Shown: one piece after another, positions 6,366 to 10,815 of the stretch | Layout: every line of letters begins with the position of its first letter | Numbering within the stretch: the first letter of the stretch is position 1 | Origin: Pseudomonadota bacterium | GTDB taxonomy: Bacteria; Pseudomonadota; Gammaproteobacteria; Steroidobacterales; Steroidobacteraceae | NCBI GenBank assembly: GCA_021792815.1 | Contig: JAJYTX010000056.1 | Coordinates: 1 to 10,815 of the forward strand | Length of the DNA stretch: 10,815 nucleotides | Direction of reading: 5' to 3' | The notes under the pieces: model-generated | Databases searched by the model: none | What the model saw: the letters and a program-made list of their open reading frames with translations, nothing else | What the model was told of the DNA's origin: nothing | Program-made: the position numbers and the translations under genes

Positions 6366-6394
6366 AATGTACAGAGCGGCATGGCGGGTCTCAA
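6366..6394 (-). promoter_or_regulatory. sigma70-like promoter for the exonuclease gene
   Basis: On the minus strand TTGAGA (6394-6389, 5 of 6 to the -35) is followed after exactly 17 bases by TACATT (6371-6366, 4 of 6 to the -10). Transcription would begin near 6359, giving a leader of about 74 bases. It lies in the 132-base gap after the DUF2147 gene and would let the repair gene be expressed independently of it. Confidence 0.5.
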
Positions 6395-6417
6395 GTCCCG
6401 GCCGCCTGCGCCGGGCC

Positions 6418-6915
6418 TCAGGCGCCGGGGATCGGCCAGACCCTCACGCCGGGCTCGCCCTGCATGCGCTGCCAGACCTGCGAGCGCCCGAGCAGCGGAA
6501 TCCCGAAGTAGCCGCGCATCACGAGCTTGCGCCCGCCGTCGATCAGGCGCAGCTCACAGTCATAGACTCGTCCGGTGCGCGGATCGAGGATATCCCCGCC
6601 AACATAAGCGCCATCCCGGTAGTGCAGGTGGCGCATCAGCACCAGGCCATCGATGGGCTGGTTCCGGCGGCTGCCGGTGCAGCGGGTGCAGCGCCCCGCG
6701 TGCTCGTCCGCGGGCGAGAGCGGCTCGATGCGCCCGTAGTACAGGCCGTTCTTCTCGTAGATCGCGATCAGTCCGAGCGGCTTGCCGGAGCGGTCGAGCG
6801 GCGACCACAGCCCCGCCGGGGTGGACCAGCCGCCGCCGGCCGCGCCGGCGGGCACGGCGGGCAGCACCGCCAGCAGCAGCAGGGTGAATATTCGCAGGCC
6901 TTGGAGCGCACGCAT
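6418..6915 (-). CDS. secreted DUF2147 domain protein (165 aa)
   Basis: This is a small exported protein of the DUF2147 family, whose biochemical function is not established. Residues 1-26 form a classical Sec signal peptide: MRALQGLR, then a Leu-rich core (TLLLLAVLP), with cleavage probably after AGA near residue 26. The mature domain shows family hallmarks in order: GLWSPLDRSGK at 35-45, YYGRIEPL at 59-66, a Cys pair CTRC at 76-79, QPIDGLVL at 86-93, GGDILDPRTGRVYDCELRL at 106-124, and RGYFGIPLLGRSQVWQR at 134-150. Two of its three cysteines form the CxxC, which may make a disulfide in the periplasm. The ATG at 6915 directly precedes the signal peptide, although the frame is open further upstream. 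The ribosome site is modest (TAGGAT). It is divergent from the GNAT gene. Confidence 0.88.
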   Translation of the reverse strand: MRALQGLRIFTLLLLAVLPAVPAGAAGGGWSTPAGLWSPLDRSGKPLGLIAIYEKNGLYYGRIEPLSPADEHAGRCTRCTGSRRNQPIDGLVLMRHLHYRDGAYVGGDILDPRTGRVYDCELRLIDGGRKLVMRGYFGIPLLGRSQVWQRMQGEPGVRVWPIPGA

Positions 6916-7098
6916 GGCGGCGCATCCTACCGTTCTCCGTGCCGTACCGGGAAGTGAATGGATCTCAAAAAATCTTGCCGGTGCGCGCCAGAGCGTCTGC
7001 TCTCGGGATGAGGCGACAATGACCGGCCGGGGACCGGCCATGGCGGCGCGGCTATACTGCGCCGTCGGCGCGCCACGTCCCGCGCCGCAGATCCGACC
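6916..7098. other. divergent intergenic region with small repeats (largest gap in the window)
   Basis: This 183-base gap separates the DUF2147 gene (minus) from the GNAT gene (plus). It holds an AT-rich patch (TCTCAAAAAATCTT, 6963-6976), a 14-base palindrome AGAGC-GTCT-GCTCT (6990-7003), a direct repeat of ACCGGCC (7022-7028 and 7033-7039, 11 bases apart) and a plausible -10 for the GNAT gene. No convincing -35/-10 pair for the DUF2147 gene is visible, and no small coding frame is supported. Confidence 0.5.
7053..7058 (+). promoter_or_regulatory. possible -10 element of the GNAT gene
   Basis: TATACT (5 of 6 to TATAAT) stands in very GC-rich DNA 40 bases before the GNAT start. The hexamer 17 bases upstream (GGGACC) is a weak -35 and lies inside the repeat GGCCGG-GGA-CCGGCC (7025-7039). 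A protein bound there would sit directly over the -35 region. Confidence 0.35.
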
Positions 7099-7836
7099 AT
7101 GCAGCCGCTCGACCGTCCCGTCTGGTCCAGCCTCGCCTCACATCATTCGGCGTTGTCCGGGGGCGGCGCACTGGCGCGCCGGTACCTGCCGGGGGTCAAT
7201 GTATTCGCGTCGGCGCGCGATGACTCGCCGGAGGCGCTGCAGGCCCTGGCGGAGCTGGTGAGCCCGGGGGAGTGCGTCTATGTGCTGCAGGTTCCCGCGA
7301 TCGAGGTGCCGGCGCAGCTCACGTTGGTCCGCTGCGCTGCGGGCGTGCAGATGGTGGCCGCCCGGGCACTGAGCGGCGCCGCCGACGAGGGCATCGTCAG
7401 GCTCGGCAGCGAGGATGCCGCAGAGATGCTGGCGCTGGCGCGGCTCACCGAGCCGGGACCGTTCCTCGAGCGCACGCACGTGATGGGGCGGTTTTTCGGT
7501 ATTCGCCTCGACGGCCGGCTGGCCGCCATGGCCGGAGAGCGCATGCGCTTCCCGGGCTACACCGAGGTGAGCGGGGTGTGCACCCACCCGGATTTCCGGG
7601 GCAGGGGACTGGCCCGCCGGCTCTCGGCGGCGGTCGCGGCCGGCATCGAGGCGCGCGGCGAGCGGCCTTTCCTGCATGCCTGGAAAACCAATCTGCCGGC
7701 CCTGGCACTCTACCGGTCCCTGGGTTTCGAGCTGCGCGCGGAAGTCCACATCGCGCTCCTGCAGCGGCCTTCTCTGGCAGACGTGCGCTCAACGGCGGCG
7801 GACCGGCCGCTCAGCGCTCGAGCACCACGTCGGTGA
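7099..7836 (+). CDS. GNAT family N-acetyltransferase (245 aa)
   Basis: This is an acyl-CoA-dependent acetyltransferase of unknown substrate. The C-terminal half holds the GNAT core: FFGIRLDGRLAAMAGERM at 132-149, the beta-4 strand and acetyl-CoA pyrophosphate loop VCTHPDFRGRGLARRL at 160-175 (RGRGLA fits R/Q-x2-G-x-G/A), and the late motif NLPALALYRSLGFELR at 198-213. The N-terminal 100 residues are not GNAT-like by eye but are typical of FR47-type members, where the extra domain helps shape the substrate site. The end of the gene overlaps the 3' end of the convergent ferredoxin gene by 26 bases, so the last residues ([16 protein letters not shown]) may be a non-essential read-through tail. 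No operon partner is visible. Confidence 0.88.
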   Translation: MQPLDRPVWSSLASHHSALSGGGALARRYLPGVNVFASARDDSPEALQALAELVSPGECVYVLQVPAIEVPAQLTLVRCAAGVQMVAARALSGAADEGIVRLGSEDAAEMLALARLTEPGPFLERTHVMGRFFGIRLDGRLAAMAGERMRFPGYTEVSGVCTHPDFRGRGLARRLSAAVAAGIEARGERPFLHAWKTNLPALALYRSLGFELRAEVHIALLQRPSLADVRSTAADRPLSARAPRR

Positions 7837-8080
7837 GCGGGCGGCTGCAGCAGGTGAGGATGTAGCCGAGTGCGATGTGGCGTTGCAGGATGCCGCCCTG
7901 GTGCCGCATGTCGACCTCGCCCGCCAGGAGTCTGGCGCGGCATTTACCGCAGGTGCCGTCCCGGCAGTTGGCCGGCAACGCCACGCCGGCGGCCTCGCCC
8001 GCCTCGAGCAGGGTCTGGTCAGGGCGGCATGCGACGGTGCGACCGCAGAGGCTGAAGGTGACCGATCGGGCGCTCGCCAT
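7811..8080 (-). CDS. plant-type 2Fe-2S ferredoxin (89 aa)
   Basis: This is a small electron-transfer protein with a [2Fe-2S] cluster bound by four cysteines. The cluster loop [11 protein letters not shown] supplies Cys39, Cys44 and Cys47 (C-x4-C-x2-C), and the fourth ligand is Cys77 in [17 protein letters not shown], about 30 residues later. This is the fold of plant-type ferredoxins and of the ferredoxin domains of phenol or toluene monooxygenase reductases, here without a reductase domain. The ATG at 8080 starts directly before the first beta strand; an upstream TTG at 8116 would add 12 residues but overlaps a perfect TTGACA (minus strand 8116-8111), which looks like a -35. The matching -10 (CAGAGT, 18 bases on) is poor. 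No redox partner is encoded nearby, so its acceptor is unknown. Confidence 0.88.
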   Translation of the reverse strand: MASARSVTFSLCGRTVACRPDQTLLEAGEAAGVALPANCRDGTCGKCRARLLAGEVDMRHQGGILQRHIALGYILTCCSRPLTDVVLER

Positions 8081-8145
8081 CGGCTCACTCTGGTGCGCTC
8101 GGGCGCGCCGTGTCAATCATCCATCGCTGCGGCAGAAGCGCCGCG

Positions 8146-8201
8146 GCCGGCCTCGTGTACGGCCCCGCCCGCAGCTCGGGCGGGCCGTACACGAGGCCGG
8201 C
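8146..8201. repeat. 56-base near-perfect palindrome (long hairpin)
   Basis: The left arm (8146-8171) and right arm (8177-8201) pair over 25 bp. The only flaw is one extra C in the left arm, within the run at 8163-8166. The loop is five bases (CAGCT, 8172-8176). The arms contain CCTCGTGTACGGCC and its complement. No T-run follows on either strand, so it is not a typical Rho-independent terminator. It sits between two divergent genes, 22 bases before the ABC ATPase start and 66 bases from the ferredoxin start. It could be a REP-like or mobile-element remnant, a regulator binding site, or a leader RNA structure. Confidence 0.9.
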
Positions 8202-8210
8202 GCCTGCCAT

Positions 8211-8216
8211 TATGCT
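8211..8216 (+). promoter_or_regulatory. possible -10 element of the ABC transporter genes
   Basis: TATGCT (4 of 6 to TATAAT) lies immediately after the palindrome and seven bases before the ATPase ATG. If used, transcription would begin at or next to the start codon, giving a nearly leaderless mRNA. The only ribosome-site-like bases, AGGG, are too close to the ATG, which fits that idea. The -35 position would fall inside the palindrome (TACACG) and is poor. Confidence 0.25.
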
Positions 8217-8222
8217 AGGGCG

Positions 8223-9149
8223 ATGGACCCCATCATCGAGATCTCCGCCGTCTCGAAAACGTACGCTTCAGGCTTTACCGCCCTGAAGGCCATCGACCTC
8301 GCCATCGACCGAGGCGAGATCTTCGCCCTGCTCGGACCCAATGGGGCGGGCAAGACCACCCTCATCAGCATCATCTGCGGCATCGTCCGGGCGAGTTCGG
8401 GCAGCGTGCGGGTCGATGGGTGCGATATCGTGCGTGACTGGCGCCGGACGCGTTCGCTGATCGGACTGGTGCCGCAGGAACTCACCACCGACAGCTTCGA
8501 GTCGGTGTGGAATACGGTGTCCTTCAGCCGCGGCCTGTTCGGTCTGCGTGCCGATCCGCTGCACCTGGAGGGAGTGCTCCGGGCACTGTCCCTCTGGGAC
8601 AAGCGCAACAGCCGCATCATGACGCTTTCGGGCGGGATGAAGCGCCGGCTGTTGATCGCCAAGGCGCTCGCGCACCAGCCGCGGATCCTGTTTCTGGACG
8701 AGCCGACGGCGGGCGTCGACGTCGATCTGCGGCGCGACATGTGGCAGCTCGTCAGCCGCCTGCGCGGCGAAGGCGTGACGGTCATTCTCACCACCCATTA
8801 CATCGAGGAGGCCGAGCAGATGGCCGATCGTGTCGGCGTGATCAACCGCGGCGAGCTCGTGCTGGTGAGGCAGAAGGAGGCGCTGATGCGCGAGTTCGGC
8901 AGCAGGCGGCTGTCGCTGCGCCTGCGCCGTCCTCTGGCCGAGGTGCCCGCCGCGCTTGCGGACTGGCGGCTCGAGCTGTCCGGTGACGGCGCTGAGCTCA
9001 CCTGCCTCTGCGATACCCGGGATGCGCGCGACGGGGTGGGCGGCTTCCTCGACCGGGTGCGTGATGCGGGCATCGAATTCACCGATCTGAAGATGACGGA
9101 GAGATCGCTCGAGGACATCTTCGTGAGCCTGGTGAGGCAACCGCAATGA
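8223..9149 (+). CDS. yadG: ABC transporter ATP-binding protein, YadG-like (308 aa)
   Basis: This is the ATPase of an ABC-2 type exporter. All nucleotide-binding motifs are present: Walker [10 protein letters not shown] at 38-46, Q-loop Gln85 in LVPQE, signature LSGGMKRR at 135-142, Walker B ILFLDEP at 155-161 with catalytic Glu160, and the H-loop His192 in TTHYIEE. The C-terminal 90 residues follow the DrrA/YadG pattern, ending [10 protein letters not shown]. Length equals that of E. coli YadG. The ATG at 8223 precedes [11 protein letters not shown], the normal first strand; the longer upstream frame runs through the palindrome and is not expected to be translated. The stop overlaps the permease start (ATGA). 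The exported substrate is unknown, as for YadGH generally. Confidence 0.95.
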   Translation: MDPIIEISAVSKTYASGFTALKAIDLAIDRGEIFALLGPNGAGKTTLISIICGIVRASSGSVRVDGCDIVRDWRRTRSLIGLVPQELTTDSFESVWNTVSFSRGLFGLRADPLHLEGVLRALSLWDKRNSRIMTLSGGMKRRLLIAKALAHQPRILFLDEPTAGVDVDLRRDMWQLVSRLRGEGVTVILTTHYIEEAEQMADRVGVINRGELVLVRQKEALMREFGSRRLSLRLRRPLAEVPAALADWRLELSGDGAELTCLCDTRDARDGVGGFLDRVRDAGIEFTDLKMTERSLEDIFVSLVRQPQ

Positions 9150-9907
9150 ATCTCACCGCGATCGGCGCGATCTACCGGTTCGAGATGGCACGTGCCCGGC
9201 GGACGGTGACCCAGACCATCGTCTCACCCGTGATCTCTACCTCGCTGTACTTCGTGGTGTTCGGCGCCGCGATCGGCTCGCGCATCCGCAGCGTCGGCGG
9301 GGTCGGCTACGGCTCGTTCATCGTTCCGGGGCTGGTGATGCTCTCGCTCGTCGGTCAGAGCATCTCCAACGCTTCCTTCGGCATCTACTTCCCGCGCTTC
9401 ACGGGCACGATCTACGAGATCCTCTCGGCGCCGGTCTCGGCGACGGAAATCGTTCTCGGGTATGCCGGCGCGGCCGCCACCAAGTCGCTCGTGCTGGGGG
9501 CGATCATTCTCGCCACCGCAGGGCTGTTCGTGCCGCTGCAGGTGCTGCACCCGCTGTGGATGCTGGCGTTCCTGGTGCTCACGGCGGCGACTTTCAGCCT
9601 GATTGGCTTCATCATCGGCATCTGGGCCGATGGCTTCGAGAAGCTGCAGATCGTGCCGCTGCTCATCGTCACGCCGCTCACCTTTCTCGGCGGCAGCTTC
9701 TACTCGATCAACATGCTGCCGCACCCATGGCGCACGGTGGCGCTGTTCGATCCGGTGGTGTACCTGATCAGCGGCTTTCGCTGGAGCTTCTACGGCATCG
9801 CCGATGTGAATGTCGGAGTGAGCCTGGCCATGACCGCGGTGTTTCTGGCGGTATCGCTCGGCATCGTCGGCTGGATATTCCGCAGCGGATATGGACTGAA
9901 AGCCTGA
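9146..9907 (+). CDS. yadH: ABC-2 type transporter permease, YadH-like (253 aa)
   Basis: This is the membrane half of the exporter formed with the upstream ATPase, located in the inner membrane. Six hydrophobic segments are visible near residues 25-45, 57-75, 105-130, 137-160, 168-188 and 225-245. The family landmarks [16 protein letters not shown] (83-98), which contacts the ATPase, and [18 protein letters not shown] (200-217) are both present. Length is close to E. coli YadH. A functional exporter would be a dimer of this protein with two ATPase subunits. The start overlaps the ATPase stop by four bases, so the pair is co-translated. It ends 43 bases before the convergent soxG stop. Confidence 0.93.
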   Translation: MNLTAIGAIYRFEMARARRTVTQTIVSPVISTSLYFVVFGAAIGSRIRSVGGVGYGSFIVPGLVMLSLVGQSISNASFGIYFPRFTGTIYEILSAPVSATEIVLGYAGAAATKSLVLGAIILATAGLFVPLQVLHPLWMLAFLVLTAATFSLIGFIIGIWADGFEKLQIVPLLIVTPLTFLGGSFYSINMLPHPWRTVALFDPVVYLISGFRWSFYGIADVNVGVSLAMTAVFLAVSLGIVGWIFRSGYGLKA

Positions 9908-9912
9908 GCCGA

Positions 9913-9942
9913 CCGGCACGCGCAAGGCGGTCCGGGTGCCGG
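9913..9942. other. short inverted repeat between convergent genes
   Basis: CCGGCAC (9913-9919) and GTGCCGG (9936-9942) can form a 7-bp stem around a 16-base loop in the 43-base gap between the permease and soxG stops. Its position suits a two-way terminator, but there is no T-run on either side and the loop is large. Confidence 0.3.
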
Positions 9943-9950
9943 CGGTTCGC

Positions 9951-10499
9951 TCAGACAGTGAGCTCGCGTGCGGCGAGCGCCAGCAGCTTCGAGACGTAGG
10001 CGGCGAACGAACGCCAGACCTCCAGATGAAAGCGGTGCTCGGCGGTGCGCCACAGCACGATTTCCGCCTTGCCCAGCACCGTGCGGCTGCACATCCCAAC
10101 CGGAAATGCCTCCCGGTCGAGATCGAGCGGGCAGCCGCAGTTGAGCAGCATTCCGGCCTGCGGGCCGCTCACTTCCAGGGCGCACTGGCGGTGACTGACG
10201 TCGACGAGGGAATGGTCTCGTCCGGACAGCGTCTCGCACACTCGCCCGGTCAGTTCGCTGAGCTGTCCTTCCGGGGCGAGCAGCAGCCGCTCATCGGGCC
10301 CGAGCCACAGCGCCGCGCGGCCGGATTGCGCCACCGCCCGGCAGGCCGTCCCGGAAAACGGCAGGCCGAGCGCCCCCAGAGCCGCCGCCATGACCTGCGG
10401 ATCGCCCCGCAGCAGCAGACGGGTGGCGCTCGGCAGCGGGCGCACCAGGGGACTCGCCGCGATGAACGGGCCCTGGCGGCCGGCGGACAGGTCACGCAT
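9951..10499 (-). CDS. soxG: sarcosine oxidase gamma subunit (182 aa)
   Basis: This is the gamma subunit of heterotetrameric sarcosine oxidase (SoxBDAG), which oxidises sarcosine to glycine, passing the methyl carbon to tetrahydrofolate and producing hydrogen peroxide. It is a cytoplasmic, GcvT-related structural subunit. Recognisable family blocks are LWLGPDERLLL at 64-74, SLVDVSHRQ at 97-105, LLNCGCPLDLDREAFPVGMC at 118-137, RTVLGKAEIVLWRT at 139-152 and FHLEVWRSFAAYV at 157-169. The length is usual for the family. The ATG at 10499 overlaps the end of soxA by eight bases, which supports this start over the GTG at 10562. The operon is read leftward and probably ends here; the other subunits lie beyond the right edge. 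Confidence 0.95.
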   Translation of the reverse strand: MRDLSAGRQGPFIAASPLVRPLPSATRLLLRGDPQVMAAALGALGLPFSGTACRAVAQSGRAALWLGPDERLLLAPEGQLSELTGRVCETLSGRDHSLVDVSHRQCALEVSGPQAGMLLNCGCPLDLDREAFPVGMCSRTVLGKAEIVLWRTAEHRFHLEVWRSFAAYVSKLLALAARELTV

Positions 10500-10815
10500 C
10501 GAGGCGGCTCCCCTTCGGATCGTAGAACACCGGCGAGACGACCTTGACCGGGATCGATCCACCGGGCATCGGCACCTGCAGGGTGTGCCCCAGCCGCGCG
10601 CGACCGCCGCGCACCAGCGCCAGCGCGAGCGACCGGCCCAGCGTCGCGCTGTAGTAGGAAGAGGTCACGTGGCCGATGGGAGGGGTGGCAGGCGCCGCCT
10701 GTGCATTCTGCAGCACCTGTGCGCCTTCCTCGAGCACCACGTGGGGCTCCACGGTGAGCAGTCCGACCAGCTGTCTGCGCTCGGGGGCGCGCATGGCCGG
10801 CCGATCGAGCGCACG
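10492..10815 (-). CDS. soxA: C-terminal part of sarcosine oxidase alpha subunit (5' end outside the window)
   Basis: The frame is open to the right edge and ends at TGA (10494-10492), giving the last 107 residues of a protein that is normally around 1000 residues long. The sequence fits the C-terminal GcvT-like, folate-binding domain of SoxA: RRQLVGLL, VLEEGAQVL, GHVTSSYYSATLGRSLALAL and the ending IPVKVVSPVFYDPKGSRLDA. This domain takes the methyl group of sarcosine as an iminium intermediate and attaches it to tetrahydrofolate. The FAD/NAD domains would be encoded further right. An internal ATG (10794) is not the true start. The eight-base overlap with soxG implies coupled translation and matches the normal soxBDAG order. 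Confidence 0.93.
   Translation of the reverse strand, partial: RALDRPAMRAPERRQLVGLLTVEPHVVLEEGAQVLQNAQAAPATPPIGHVTSSYYSATLGRSLALALVRGGRARLGHTLQVPMPGGSIPVKVVSPVFYDPKGSRLDA

Noticed and set aside
5512..6957. A 481-codon plus-strand open frame over the exonuclease and DUF2147 genes
   Set aside because: Both minus-strand products are clear family members, so this frame is a shadow.
8081..8116. Longer ferredoxin start at the TTG ending at 8116
   Set aside because: It adds 12 polar residues not expected in the fold, has no good ribosome site, and overlaps a perfect TTGACA.

Overview
The window is dense, very GC-rich bacterial DNA whose real genes end almost every codon in G or C. No gap between genes exceeds about 185 bases. 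The gene set points to a high-GC Proteobacterium, probably a gamma- or betaproteobacterium: a PhaF/PhaI-type phasin, a YadG/YadH-type ABC exporter, heterotetrameric sarcosine oxidase, a DUF2147 protein and an FNR-type promoter. The exact lineage cannot be fixed from the sequence alone. There are no tRNA or rRNA genes, CRISPR arrays, insertion sequences or phage genes.

Region 1 (1-1101): the tail of an unidentified plus-strand gene converges on a minus-strand TPR-like gene. A short divergent promoter region follows. Region 2 (1102-4477): a tight four-gene plus-strand operon encodes a phasin, a patatin-like phospholipase, a membrane-anchored alpha/beta-hydrolase lipase and a conserved protein of unknown function. 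Gaps are 6, 5 and -4 bases. The likely theme is the surface and turnover of storage lipid or polyester granules.

Region 3 (4494-7041, minus strand): a Rieske ferredoxin and a hemerythrin-like protein form a translationally coupled pair. Upstream is what looks like a textbook class II FNR/Anr/Dnr promoter: a TTGAC-N4-ATCAA box, exactly 22 bases, then TAGAAT. Oxygen limitation or nitric oxide would be the expected signal. Upstream on the same strand are an ExoA/Xth-type exonuclease III with its own sigma70-like promoter, and a secreted DUF2147 protein.

Region 4 (7053-9907): a plus-strand GNAT acetyltransferase gene overlaps the 3' end of a convergent 2Fe-2S ferredoxin gene. Between the ferredoxin and a coupled ABC exporter pair lies a 56-base near-perfect palindrome. 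Region 5 (9951-10815, minus strand): soxG and the 3' end of soxA, from a sarcosine oxidase operon that continues beyond the window.

The strongest candidates for a little-described system are the FNR-promoted Rieske/hemerythrin pair and the phasin/two-lipase/unknown-protein operon. The long palindrome is the most striking non-coding element.
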